DNA of 19,178 nucleotides, taken from the NCBI GenBank assembly GCA_023129655.1, contig JAGMBN010000014.1, positions 1-19,178 on the forward strand, given 5' to 3'. The notes beneath the pieces are model-generated. The model was not told the DNA's origin. It made no database searches and saw only the letters and a list, made by a program, of their open reading frames with translations. Within the stretch, counting starts at the first letter, position 1, and the number at the start of each line of letters is the position of its first letter. This stretch comes from a bacterium (lineage in GTDB: Bacteria; JAHJDO01). Made by a program: the position numbers and the translations under genes. This document shows positions 8,553 through 16,932 of this stretch, in pieces.

Positions 8553-10511
8553 TTAATCACCTCCCTCTACCTTAAATATATTACCTGCAAACGGTTGTAG
8601 ATTAATCTTCCATAGGCCATTAAATACACAACTCTCAATATTTTCATTTACAGGCATTATTGATTTCGGACAAGTTCTGCATGTAACCTCAGTTTCAATT
8701 AAACTTTCTTTATGATTTATTAGAACTAAATATCCCTCGTTTTTTGAAACACGATGATATGTCCGCTCAACATAGGGATTTGAAATATCTAATTCCTGCT
8801 CTACCTTGCTTATCTCTTTTAAATATTCATATATTTTATAAGTATTATCGTCATTTGAGGAAAAAGCGTATTTTGTTTTAGAGAGAATAGTTTCAACAGG
8901 TACTCCTAAAAATATTGTTTTCCCTTTACCATACTTATATTCCAGCATTGCAGGAGTCTTATCCTCCCATTCCAGTAATGTTTGCGCTTTATGTCTTTTT
9001 ATCTCCAGACGCCAGTCCTGTATCTTGCGGCGTAGTTCAAGCTCTTTTAGTGTATGGGGACACTTGCCGGACGAAGTCATGAATGTCTTTGATCCGGGAA
9101 ACGGCAAACGATCCGCAGATTCTATTCCAAAAAGTTCCTCAAGGTTTGTGAGACTACCTCCATCATAGGAAAGATATAAAGTATTTCCTTTTTCTACATG
9201 TTCCATGATCCGCTGCCAATCCACGATATTATAATTAGAGTGTCCACATACTGACGGGCATATTAATAAGTTGTATCTCTCAAAGGAATCATGCGCATAG
9301 ATGAAATCTGCTTCAATACCAGCCTGTTTGCATAAAACAAAAGTATTATAGTAAACTTCCCAAAAATCTTCCCCATCCATTATGACTATAGCTGCTTTCT
9401 TACTGGTTTGCGGCAATCTCCCTCCTATTCTATCTATGACTTTTCTGAATTTTTTAAATTCCTCGCCGGCAGGTTTAACTCTTCCGTCTACAGATGTAAG
9501 CCCCAGATCACCTTCCATCTGCGACCATTTATAAGGGATCATTTTGCTTTGGCTGAAATCGCTGAAACACCACCAAAGACACCCAAGATCCCCGTTTGCA
9601 AAAAGGCTGTATAATCGCAGGCGAATAAAATCCGCAGAGCTTTCCTCAGAAAGTGTACTGTTCCCCAAAGTGCCTGTTTCTTCACACAGAACAGGTTTCT
9701 TCCCAAGACATGAGTAGTATCTGCTCTGAGCTGTTGCATGCAGATTAGCCCTCATATCTGTGAGCCTATCCATATAGCATCCAGGAGTAAAAGGAGGATA
9801 TGGATGGACAGTTAAAACATCAACAATCTCTCCGCTCTCTTTGATTCCCCACGGTCTTTCATTATTAGGATGAGAACTCAATCCATGCATACCTGAACTA
9901 ATTAGGTGTTTTGAATCATTTACACGCAACTCATTAGAAATTGTCCTCAGCCACGTCCAAGCTGCCTCCGGACTTGGACATTTCATAAAACAATTGTGCT
10001 CATTTCCAAACTCCCACGAGAGAATTGTATTGTTATTTTTATATCGATGAGCAAAATACTTGCAGTATAGAAGCTGCCATTTAATCATGAATGGGTCAGT
10101 GAATATATTTCTGCCTTTTCTCCAGCTTACATCCAGGAGCACCCCACTCATAAATCCTGTCATGAGAGCAACAATAAGTTTTAATTTATGTTTATCAGCA
10201 ATTGCAAGAAGCTGGTCAAACTTTTTAACCATGTCTTTATCTACCATTTCAGGACTATCCAGAGATGTAATACTTTCATCGTGCCGCATAACAATTTCTC
10301 TTGTGTGCTTAGGTGGACCTATTTCCAGTATCGGCTGAAAGTCATCCCATGTAAGAAATACTCTTGCAACATCCATTCCAAGCGCTTTTATCTCTCCAAA
10401 TTCTGAGTCAATTTCTTCAGGATTCCACTCTTTCCACATTTTTACACCATGATGTCTTGGCCAATAGTTCACGCCCAACAAGAAACTTTTAAATGTATTG
10501 TTTTTACTCAA
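8553..10511 (-). CDS. Clan GH-A glycoside hydrolase (GH5/GH42-like), cytoplasmic
   Basis: The protein is about 650 residues (numbered here from the GTG at 10517). A TIM barrel fills residues about 12-365. WEFGNEHN at 168-175 places the acid/base at Glu173, and PVLCEETGT at 276-283 places the nucleophile at Glu280. LGCLWWCFSDF is the typical end of the barrel. Residues about 375-510 look like the GATase-like domain seen after the barrel in GH42-type enzymes (YNLLICPSVCGH, GNTLYLSYDGGS), followed by a small beta domain. The family is not certain; beta-mannosidase, beta-galactosidase or beta-glucosidase activity is possible. There is no signal peptide. It overlaps the regulator gene. GTG (10517), GTG (10514) and TTG (10511) are consecutive in-frame starts after AAAAGGAG. 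I favour TTG on spacing (5 bases), but this is not certain. Confidence 0.75.
   Translation of the reverse strand: MSKNNTFKSFLLGVNYWPRHHGVKMWKEWNPEEIDSEFGEIKALGMDVARVFLTWDDFQPILEIGPPKHTREIVMRHDESITSLDSPEMVDKDMVKKFDQLLAIADKHKLKLIVALMTGFMSGVLLDVSWRKGRNIFTDPFMIKWQLLYCKYFAHRYKNNNTILSWEFGNEHNCFMKCPSPEAAWTWLRTISNELRVNDSKHLISSGMHGLSSHPNNERPWGIKESGEIVDVLTVHPYPPFTPGCYMDRLTDMRANLHATAQSRYYSCLGKKPVLCEETGTLGNSTLSEESSADFIRLRLYSLFANGDLGCLWWCFSDFSQSKMIPYKWSQMEGDLGLTSVDGRVKPAGEEFKKFRKVIDRIGGRLPQTSKKAAIVIMDGEDFWEVYYNTFVLCKQAGIEADFIYAHDSFERYNLLICPSVCGHSNYNIVDWQRIMEHVEKGNTLYLSYDGGSLTNLEELFGIESADRLPFPGSKTFMTSSGKCPHTLKELELRRKIQDWRLEIKRHKAQTLLEWEDKTPAMLEYKYGKGKTIFLGVPVETILSKTKYAFSSNDDNTYKIYEYLKEISKVEQELDISNPYVERTYHRVSKNEGYLVLINHKESLIETEVTCRTCPKSIMPVNENIESCVFNGLWKINLQPFAGNIFKVEGGD
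8557..8564 (-). promoter_or_regulatory. Ribosome binding site of the pseudopilin gene
   Basis: GGAGGTGA is a perfect anti-Shine-Dalgarno match 7 bases before the pseudopilin ATG. It lies in the last codons of the upstream GH-A gene, so translation of the two is probably coupled. Confidence 0.8.
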
Positions 10512-11601
10512 CACCACTCCTTTTTACTAACTCCACTTTTAGCAGCCTTTTCACTGGCTGTTTTATATTCCCTTTATGTATTTGGTTAATAATCTTAACA
10601 GCAAGCTTTCCCATTTCACTTATGGGTTGAATTACGGAGGCTATTACATTACTGAATTGTCCGGGCAATTCATAGTCAAAGGTTATTATTGGCAAACTAA
10701 ATACACTTTTATTAGGATACTCCTTTCTGGCTTCTTCTATTCCATATAGAAGACCTTGGTCAGCCACAAACAGCGCATCTAATTTTATGTCATTTTCAAG
10801 AAACCTCTTCATTCCAATATAACCGGCTTCCTTTGAACTTTTTGCATTCTTTATTATCACTATTTGATTTCTGTTTAAATTAAACTTCTTTTCTTCATAA
10901 GCTTTTTCAAATCCGTACAGACGGTCCTCTCTATTTGTAATATCCATCTTTCCGGATAAGAATCCAAGTTTTCTATAACCCAGTTCAAACAAATACCGCG
11001 TTGCATTTATTGAGCCTTCTTTGTTATCTGCGTCTATGCAATTGATTCTATTAGAAACATCTGTTGACATTCCTACCCAAACAACAATTATTTTCTGAGC
11101 CCCAAAATAGTTTTCCCACTCATTAACACCTTGCTTTCTGGGATTCATTATAACGGTCCCCTGATACTTCTCAGAGGAATACAGATTATCAATCTGTTCA
11201 AAATCAATTATTTTTTGCTTTTCCCCTTTGCTTCCTACATAAGTATTCACTAATCCCATATTAAGAGATTCCAAAGATATTGTGTTAAGCAATTTAGAAA
11301 AATATTCGTCTTTGAGGCTTTCTATATTCACATACGGCAGTACCGTTATTATTCCATCCCGCACGTTTTGTTTCGGTTTCTTAATAATTATTGTACCCAT
11401 TCCTTGTTTTCTATCTATATACCCTTCACTTTTCAACACGGACATTGCTTTTGCAACAGTCATGCGGTTGACACACAATAGATCTGCGACTTCGGTTTCA
11501 GTAAGAAATTTATCCCCCACAGACATATTTTTATTTATCTTATTTATTATGTAGTCATATACCTGCTCGAATTTTGATTGAACTTTAGTTTGTTTCTTCA
11601 T
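10504..11601 (-). CDS. GntR-family regulator with LacI-type sugar-binding domain (AraR-like layout)
   Basis: This 365-residue protein has an N-terminal GntR winged helix (residues about 8-76): FEQVYDYIINKI, TETEVADLLCVNRMTVAKAM as the helix-turn-helix, and EGYIDRKQGMGTIII as the wing. Residues about 85-365 form a LacI/periplasmic-binding-type effector domain, with NATRYLFELGYRKLGFLSG and NVIASVIQPISEMGKLAVK as family segments. This layout is that of AraR-like transcription factors, which bind a sugar and usually repress neighbouring sugar-use genes. It is first in the degradation locus and overlaps the GH-A gene by several bases, so it is likely the local, possibly self-regulating, switch. 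The effector is unknown; xylose, arabinose, mannose or rhamnose derivatives all fit the context. There is no Shine-Dalgarno before the ATG, in contrast to the genes behind it. Confidence 0.88.
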   Translation of the reverse strand: MKKQTKVQSKFEQVYDYIINKINKNMSVGDKFLTETEVADLLCVNRMTVAKAMSVLKSEGYIDRKQGMGTIIIKKPKQNVRDGIITVLPYVNIESLKDEYFSKLLNTISLESLNMGLVNTYVGSKGEKQKIIDFEQIDNLYSSEKYQGTVIMNPRKQGVNEWENYFGAQKIIVVWVGMSTDVSNRINCIDADNKEGSINATRYLFELGYRKLGFLSGKMDITNREDRLYGFEKAYEEKKFNLNRNQIVIIKNAKSSKEAGYIGMKRFLENDIKLDALFVADQGLLYGIEEARKEYPNKSVFSLPIITFDYELPGQFSNVIASVIQPISEMGKLAVKIINQIHKGNIKQPVKRLLKVELVKRSGVE

Positions 11602-11609
11602 GAATTCAT
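11598..11609 (-). other. Three-codon mini-ORF overlapping the regulator start
   Basis: ATG-AAT-TCA-TGA ends two bases into the ATG of the GntR-type gene. With no Shine-Dalgarno present, ribosomes could reach the regulator start by termination-reinitiation. It is only a short sequence pattern and may be chance. Confidence 0.2.
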
Positions 11610-11634
11610 AATTGTTGATTTAATCATCATTATA

Positions 11635-11663
11635 AATATAGCACAACGTAAATGGGTTGTCAA
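11635..11663 (-). promoter_or_regulatory. Sigma70-type promoter for the GntR-type regulator and glycosidase operon
   Basis: Reading on the minus strand, TTGACA (11658-11663) is followed after exactly 17 bases by TATATT (11635-11640). A TATAAT (11629-11634) lies directly downstream of that but would have 23-base spacing. Transcription would start near 11628 and leave a leader of about 27 bases before the regulator ATG. A second TTGACA (11669-11674) lies 11 bases upstream of the first. The match is near consensus and sits where a promoter is needed. Confidence 0.72.
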
Positions 11664-11673
11664 TGACCTGTCA

Positions 11674-11702
11674 AGCCAAAACAGGACATTTCTATTTTGG
11701 CT
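11674..11702. repeat. 8-bp inverted repeat with 13-bp spacer
   Basis: AGCCAAAA (11674-11681) and TTTTGGCT (11695-11702) are exact inverted repeats. They sit immediately upstream of the -35 box, with one end touching the distal TTGACA. The position fits an operator or the end of a mobile element. There is no T-run after it on the minus strand, so a terminator is unlikely. Confidence 0.55.
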
Positions 11703-11724
11703 AATTAGGACATTATCATTTTGG
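11683..11724. repeat. Two 18-bp direct repeats, 24-bp period (IS-end-like or operator)
   Basis: AGGACATTTCTATTTTGG (11683-11700) and AGGACATTATCATTTTGG (11707-11724) differ at three positions and start 24 bases apart. Tandem short repeats near a terminus are a feature of IS21- and IS481-like elements, where they bind transposase. They could instead be paired operators. No transposase gene is in the window. Confidence 0.6.
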
Positions 11725-11750
11725 TATTACAATAAATCATTTAGGTTGGC

Positions 11751-13652
11751 TTAATTATCAATAAACATTTGCTGCCAGAGTTCCAGATTAAGAAGAGCCC
11801 AGAGCCTGTATCCATGGTCATAGCGCCCACTAATGTGTTCATCAATAATTAATTTCAGGTATTTTGCCTGAAAATATCCTCTCTCCAGGCAGCGTCTTGA
11901 GAGAAGCGTATCTTGGAGATAATCCTTAAGCTCATTTCTGAACCAATGACTGATAGGGACTCCAAATCCCATTTTCCTGCGTTTGAGTATAGGTGTGGGA
12001 ACAAGTTCTGAAAACGCCTTTTTTAGAATATACTTGCTAGTAAGTCCTTTTAACTTAAGATTAGACGGGATAGAGGCAGCAAACTCCATGAATTTATGGT
12101 CAAGAAAAGGAGAGCGCGCCTCCAGAGAGTTTGCCATTGCAGCTATATCCACTTTCACAAGCAAGTCCCCGGGAAGATATGTCATAATATCAACAAAAAG
12201 CGTTCTGTCCAAAAAATCACTGTAAGCATTATTGTTATAATAATTTTCCGCATAACTAAATGCGTCAATGCCTTGAACCGCTTCCCTGAAAAATGGGGTG
12301 TAAAGATCCTTTTTCCTTTCATTATCAAAGATGGATATCCAGCGAATATATCGTCTCTCAGGAGAATAATCCATTGATTCAGCAAATCTTCTAAAACGTC
12401 TGAGCATTGTTTTTTGTTCAGTAGAATATGGAAGTTTCATTGCAATGCCGTTAACCATATTACGTATAGATTGTGGGAATTTCTCATAATACTCAGCTAA
12501 TTTTACAGCTTTATAGCGCGGATATCCCACAAAGCTCTCATCCCCACCATCTCCATTTAAAGCAACTGTTACATCCTGACTGGTCATCTTCGCAACATAA
12601 TAAGTAGGAAGCGCTGACGAATCTGCAAAAGGCTCATTATAATGCCATATGAGCTTAGGCAGAATATCAAGAGCGTTTGGCTTTACAATATATTCATGAT
12701 GATCGGTTTTAAAATGATCCGCAGCGATTCGCGCATAGTTAAGTTCATTATATTTCTCTTCCTGAAAGCCTATTGAAAAAGTTTTGACCGGTTCTCTCAT
12801 CAGCTTGCTCATAACACCAACTACAATACTTGAGTCAAGACCTCCGCTCAAGAAAGCGCCTAAAGGCACATCGCTAACAAGTCTAAGTTTCACAGATTCC
12901 TCAAACAAGTTTCTGAGACGCGAGCAATATTCATCCTCTGACATTTTAATCTTGTTTACTGCATTTAAATTCCAGTATTGCTCAATTGAAATTTTTCTAT
13001 TTTTCCATAACAGATAATGGGCAGGAGGTAATTTGAAGATGCCTTTGAAAGCAGTTAAAGGAGAAGGAACGTACTGGTAAGTGAGATAATTGTGAATGGC
13101 TTCTATGTTTACCTCTCTGGGAACTTGTTTTACCTGCAAGATTGATTTTATCTCAGAAGCGAAAACCAGTTTATTCCCAATCTCCGCATAGCACAAAGGC
13201 TTCTGTCCTATTCTATCCCTTGCTAAAAGAAGATTCTTCTTCACGTCATCCCATATAGCAAGAGCAAACATACCACGCAGGAACTCTAAACACTCAACGC
13301 CGTATTCCTCATATAAATGAACAATAACCTCAGCATCGCTATTTGTATAAAAACAATGTCCTTTAGCTTCTAAATCTTTTCTTAGTTCACGAAAGTTATA
13401 AATCTCTCCATTGCACACAATCCATATTGTTCTCTCTTCATTATGAATCGGCTGATGCCCTGTATCCAGATCAATAATGGCAAGCCGCCTTATACCAAGC
13501 CCTATATTCTTTCTGCCATCTTTTCCCCAGCCAAGATATATTCCCTCATCATCAGGTCCTCTATGCTTCAGCACAGAGCACATGTTCCGCACTATTTCTT
13601 CTCTGATATTGCCGTTAAGACTTGTATTTAAAATCCCACAAATTCCACACAT
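11751..13652 (-). CDS. asnB: AsnB-like glutamine-dependent amidotransferase (asparagine synthase family)
   Basis: The protein is 633 residues when started at the MCGICG methionine (13652), which is the right start because Cys2 must be N-terminal as the glutaminase nucleophile. An upstream in-frame ATG would add seven residues and bury it. The class II glutaminase domain (residues 2 to about 200) has KHRGPDDEG, the CNGEIYN motif at 80-86 and the RIGQKPL region. The synthetase domain has the ATP-pyrophosphatase SGGLDSS motif at 269-275 and the GDGGDE segment near 370. Both halves look intact. AsnB-type proteins make asparagine, but copies inside polysaccharide clusters often amidate sugar acids or other cell-envelope substrates. 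Its place last in a glycosyltransferase/radical SAM operon, 2 bases after the previous stop, favours that role. The gene symbol denotes the family, not a proven activity. No clear Shine-Dalgarno is seen. Confidence 0.88.
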   Translation of the reverse strand: MCGICGILNTSLNGNIREEIVRNMCSVLKHRGPDDEGIYLGWGKDGRKNIGLGIRRLAIIDLDTGHQPIHNEERTIWIVCNGEIYNFRELRKDLEAKGHCFYTNSDAEVIVHLYEEYGVECLEFLRGMFALAIWDDVKKNLLLARDRIGQKPLCYAEIGNKLVFASEIKSILQVKQVPREVNIEAIHNYLTYQYVPSPLTAFKGIFKLPPAHYLLWKNRKISIEQYWNLNAVNKIKMSEDEYCSRLRNLFEESVKLRLVSDVPLGAFLSGGLDSSIVVGVMSKLMREPVKTFSIGFQEEKYNELNYARIAADHFKTDHHEYIVKPNALDILPKLIWHYNEPFADSSALPTYYVAKMTSQDVTVALNGDGGDESFVGYPRYKAVKLAEYYEKFPQSIRNMVNGIAMKLPYSTEQKTMLRRFRRFAESMDYSPERRYIRWISIFDNERKKDLYTPFFREAVQGIDAFSYAENYYNNNAYSDFLDRTLFVDIMTYLPGDLLVKVDIAAMANSLEARSPFLDHKFMEFAASIPSNLKLKGLTSKYILKKAFSELVPTPILKRRKMGFGVPISHWFRNELKDYLQDTLLSRRCLERGYFQAKYLKLIIDEHISGRYDHGYRLWALLNLELWQQMFIDN

Positions 13653-13654
13653 AA

Positions 13655-15046
13655 TCAGCGCATAATTATCCAATGATAGAATCTTTTAATCAAGAACCCA
13701 AGATGTCTCAGCGACTTTACGCTCTTAAGGTTCTTATACAATATCTTTGGTCTTAAGAAAAATCCAAAGAACGCTTTTCTCTGCAGGCTCTTTAGTTGCT
13801 TTCTGGTCATGCCTCTTGGAACATAAGCTGCGTTCATAAAAAAGAACCTGTCCCAGTCAACTTTTTTTATTTCATCGTTATCCAATAATTGTTGATAACT
13901 CTCAGTTCCAGGAAAAGGAAGATAGGTAAAAAAATTTGCCCTAAGAAGATCCAATTCCAGAGAAAACCTGATTGTAGCTTCCATTTCCTCTTTAGTCTCA
14001 GAAGGAAACCCTAAAATAAAAAATCCTGCTGCTTCCAAGCCTGCTTTTTTTATCAGCTTTACTCGTTTTCTGATTTCTTCTGTGGTTACACCTTTTTTCA
14101 TCAATTTTAAGATTCTGTTTGAACCAGATTCAATTCCTATGGAAATTAGATATAGCCCACTTTGTTTCATTAGATTAAGCATTTCTTCATCCAGAGTATC
14201 TGCCCGAATTCCATTAGGCACAGCCCATGAAATATCCAAACCGGAATCTATCAGCTTGAGCAGGAAAGATTTTGCATGCTCTTTATTCATAGTAAAATTA
14301 TCGTCAATTATATGAAATTCACGAATACCATGTTCGTTATACAGTATTTTCATCTCCTCTAAGACATGTTCTGCGCTTCTCTTTCTCAACTTTTTCCCAC
14401 TCACTAAATGCGCCATGCAGAAAGTACAGGAAAAGGGACAGCCTCTGGTAAGCATTAATGGAGCAATAGGGAACTTCTTATAAAAAGCGCCATGCTGGGA
14501 TTCAGGATAAGTCTCAGGATGAATAAGATCCCATGCTGGCATACCCAACTTATCCAGATCTTCTATATAGATTTTATTGTTAGCAACTACTTTTTCTCCT
14601 TTTCGCCAGATAAGTCCGGGAATGTCCTCAAGATCTTTGGGCTCAGTTTCTTTCTCAATCCTCTCTAATAAAAGGGGTAGTCCTATCTCCGCTTCTCCGC
14701 CAAAGGCAAAATCCAGATCCCTATAAAAAAACTCCATAGTCTCTATAGGAGCCCCACTAGGATGAGGACCGCCTACCATAGTTACAGCTTGAGCATCCAT
14801 CTCTTTACAGATTCGTAAAGCCTCTTTTACAAAATCCAGGTCAAAAGTGTATGTCTGAAACCCAACTACTTGCGGCATGAACCATTCCACTCTTTCCCTA
14901 AATTTACTAATTTTTATACCTTCTTTAATGCAATCCAGAATCTCAACCTCATGCTTATGCTGAATAGCGGAAGCCAACATACCCAATCCAAGAGACGGCT
15001 GGATATGGTCGCTCAAGTTATAAGGTTTTACCAGTAACACTTTCAT
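13655..15046 (-). CDS. B12-binding-type radical SAM protein
   Basis: The product is 463 residues from the Met at 15046 (MKVLLVKPYN), preceded by AAAAGGG; an ATG at 15103 would overlap the upstream gene by 86 bases and add an implausible tail. Residues about 1-130 form a B12-binding-like Rossmann domain (LGLGMLASAIQ, VVGFQTYTFDLD, AVTMVGGPHPSG), but without the usual DxHxxG histidine motif. The radical SAM core starts at RGCPFSCTFC, with Cys203, Cys207 and Cys210 ligating the iron-sulfur cluster. Later family segments are FHIIDDNFTMN, ISIGIESGSNRILKLMKKG and GFFILGFPSETKEEM. Relatives include BchE-like cyclases and methylases and many enzymes of unknown substrate in polysaccharide clusters. 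It ends 2 bases before the AsnB-like start. Its substrate is unknown. Confidence 0.87.
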   Translation of the reverse strand: MKVLLVKPYNLSDHIQPSLGLGMLASAIQHKHEVEILDCIKEGIKISKFRERVEWFMPQVVGFQTYTFDLDFVKEALRICKEMDAQAVTMVGGPHPSGAPIETMEFFYRDLDFAFGGEAEIGLPLLLERIEKETEPKDLEDIPGLIWRKGEKVVANNKIYIEDLDKLGMPAWDLIHPETYPESQHGAFYKKFPIAPLMLTRGCPFSCTFCMAHLVSGKKLRKRSAEHVLEEMKILYNEHGIREFHIIDDNFTMNKEHAKSFLLKLIDSGLDISWAVPNGIRADTLDEEMLNLMKQSGLYLISIGIESGSNRILKLMKKGVTTEEIRKRVKLIKKAGLEAAGFFILGFPSETKEEMEATIRFSLELDLLRANFFTYLPFPGTESYQQLLDNDEIKKVDWDRFFFMNAAYVPRGMTRKQLKSLQRKAFFGFFLRPKILYKNLKSVKSLRHLGFLIKRFYHWIIMR

Positions 15047-16919
15047 TTTCTGCCCTTTTAAACACGAATTGATTACATCCCATGGACTTTGTTTGAATTC
15101 CATTAATCAGAATAAAACCTCTCTTTTTCAAAAAAGAAACAATCTCATCAAAGTCCGCATATTCATAAGGAAATCCACCAGCCCAATCAATTGCGTCATA
15201 ATAGATTGACATACCACGCTTTTCCCGAAAAGGATGTTTTAATTTCATCAACCTTGTTAAAACTCGCGGAAGAAAAATAGAGAGCACCATTATCTTTTGG
15301 ATAACCTTTCCTCTGCTATTGTAAAGTTTCTTAAATTTAAGCCAAAACCCAGATGCCCAATGACGGTTATAAATTGCTAAAGCAAATAAGCCTTCTTTTT
15401 TCACCAACTTAGCGCTACTGTCTATAGCTTTCCACATATTACCAGTATGATGAAGCACTCCCCACGCATAAACAATATCTTCCTTCCCAAGATTATTGAA
15501 AAAATCCTTGTCTAATATTGACCCATTCAATATGAACCAGTGTTTTGCATCATTTCTACGTTTAATTATATTGCAGGACTCAACACTCTTTTGATCATTA
15601 TCTAAACTTATTACTTTCTGCGCATTCATATCTATAGCAGCCAAAGAAAAAATCCCACTTCCACACCCAATATCTATGAAGGATTTCCCTTTTAAAGTTT
15701 TTATCCCTAACAACTCCTGCAAAGAAAGCCTGGCTTCTCTTAGGTTTTCTTTATTAAAAGTCTTAATGTACCTCAACCAGTTCTCTCCAAATGAAAAAGA
15801 TGCAAATTTTTTCTGAAGAAGACGTTCGTAAATTTGCTCTGTTTTTTCTACTGTGAAATTAATATCAAAATATTGCTCCACTCGTTTTCTTCCTGCAAGC
15901 CCCATTCTTCTTGCTTCTTCCTTGTTTTTCAATAATCTAATAATTCCATCTGCTAAAGCCTGTGGATTTTCTGGAGGCACAAGTATGCCTGTCCTCCCAT
16001 CATCTACCACTTCCGGTATTCCGCCAACATTAGTAGCTACAACAGGTTTTGAGCATGCCATTGCCTCAAGAATAGCAATGCCCAGAGCTTCAGAGGTCGA
16101 GCATAATACAAATACATCTATAATGGACAGAATGTTATTGATATCTTGTCTGAAACCAGCAAATATAACTTTTTCTCTAAGACCGATTTCTCCTGCAAGT
16201 GACTCTAGTTTACCCATTAACTCGCCGTCTCCAACTATTAAAAATCGCACCTCAGGTAATTCTTTTACTATATGTCCTGCTGCCTTTAAGAAACTTTCAT
16301 GATCTTTTAAAGGGTCGAGACGTGCGACAATGCCAACAACAGGACATTCGCTATCTATCTTAAGCTCATTTTTAAGATTTGCATTATTAATGCTTGTACT
16401 AAATTCATTTATATCTATCCCGTTATGAATCGCAATAATCTTTTCATGAGGTATTTTTCCTATTCTTTCAACAGATTCTTTTAAATTATCAGATACTGTT
16501 ATTATTTTGTCCGTACATTTTAATAACAATTTATCTACGGAAATCTGGTGTCTTAATGATGAATAAAATGCCCCGTGCTCCTCTGCAATAATAACTGGAA
16601 CTCCAGCAATCCATGCCGCTATTCTGCCCCAAGTATTAGAAGTAAACATCCATGTATGAACTAAATCTATTTTCTTTCGCCTGATTAAATGGATTAATCT
16701 GAAAATAACAGTAAAATCAAGCTTAAATTTTTTATAGAGAATATGATATTCAATGCCAAGCTTTCTTAAATCCTCCTCAAAAGGACCTCCTCGTGTTATA
16801 CAGCAGACAGTGATATTATATTTATCCTTATCCAGCCTTTTCACTAATTCTACAAGCTGTCTTTCCGCTCCGCCAATGTCAAGAGTGGAAATGATCTGGA
16901 GGATATTAGTTTTTCCCAT
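15018..16919 (-). CDS. GT4 glycosyltransferase fused to SAM-dependent methyltransferase
   Basis: One 633-residue frame holds two enzymes. Residues 1 to about 370 are a GT-B fold GT4 transferase: the N-terminal QIISTLDIGGAERQLVEL, then HNGIDINEF, VGIVARLDPLKDH, and the E-x7-E motif of Glu277 and Glu285 (EALGIAILE), followed by ATNVGGIPEVV. Residues about 378-633 form a class I methyltransferase, with motif I FIDIGCGSG at 414-422, an acidic end of strand 2 near Asp440 (ISLDND) and AWGVLHHTGNMWKAI. The end, KSMGCNQFVFKR, is typical of methyltransferases in O-antigen-like clusters. There is no stop or obvious new start at the junction, so the fusion seems real. Together the halves would add a sugar and methylate it. 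The gene overlaps the radical SAM gene by 29 bases and lies 13 bases after the GT2 gene. Confidence 0.88.
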   Translation of the reverse strand: MGKTNILQIISTLDIGGAERQLVELVKRLDKDKYNITVCCITRGGPFEEDLRKLGIEYHILYKKFKLDFTVIFRLIHLIRRKKIDLVHTWMFTSNTWGRIAAWIAGVPVIIAEEHGAFYSSLRHQISVDKLLLKCTDKIITVSDNLKESVERIGKIPHEKIIAIHNGIDINEFSTSINNANLKNELKIDSECPVVGIVARLDPLKDHESFLKAAGHIVKELPEVRFLIVGDGELMGKLESLAGEIGLREKVIFAGFRQDINNILSIIDVFVLCSTSEALGIAILEAMACSKPVVATNVGGIPEVVDDGRTGILVPPENPQALADGIIRLLKNKEEARRMGLAGRKRVEQYFDINFTVEKTEQIYERLLQKKFASFSFGENWLRYIKTFNKENLREARLSLQELLGIKTLKGKSFIDIGCGSGIFSLAAIDMNAQKVISLDNDQKSVESCNIIKRRNDAKHWFILNGSILDKDFFNNLGKEDIVYAWGVLHHTGNMWKAIDSSAKLVKKEGLFALAIYNRHWASGFWLKFKKLYNSRGKVIQKIMVLSIFLPRVLTRLMKLKHPFREKRGMSIYYDAIDWAGGFPYEYADFDEIVSFLKKRGFILINGIQTKSMGCNQFVFKRAENESVTGKTL

Positions 16920-16932
16920 GACAATTATGTTT

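Noticed and set aside
11629..11634. TATAAT as the main -10 box
   Set aside because: Its spacing to TTGACA would be 23 bases; the adjacent TATATT has the ideal 17.
11674..11702. Inverted repeat as a rho-independent terminator for the AsnB-like gene
   Set aside because: The stem is short and AT-rich, the loop is 13 bases, and no T-run follows on the minus strand; it also touches the promoter.
11751..13673. AsnB-like start at the upstream ATG (13673)
   Set aside because: It would bury the glutaminase Cys, which must follow the initiator Met; the MCGICG start is preferred.
15853..16302. Plus-strand open frame of 149 codons
   Set aside because: It is the reverse shadow of the GT4 domain; its peptide is low in recognisable structure and the minus-strand protein has clear motifs.
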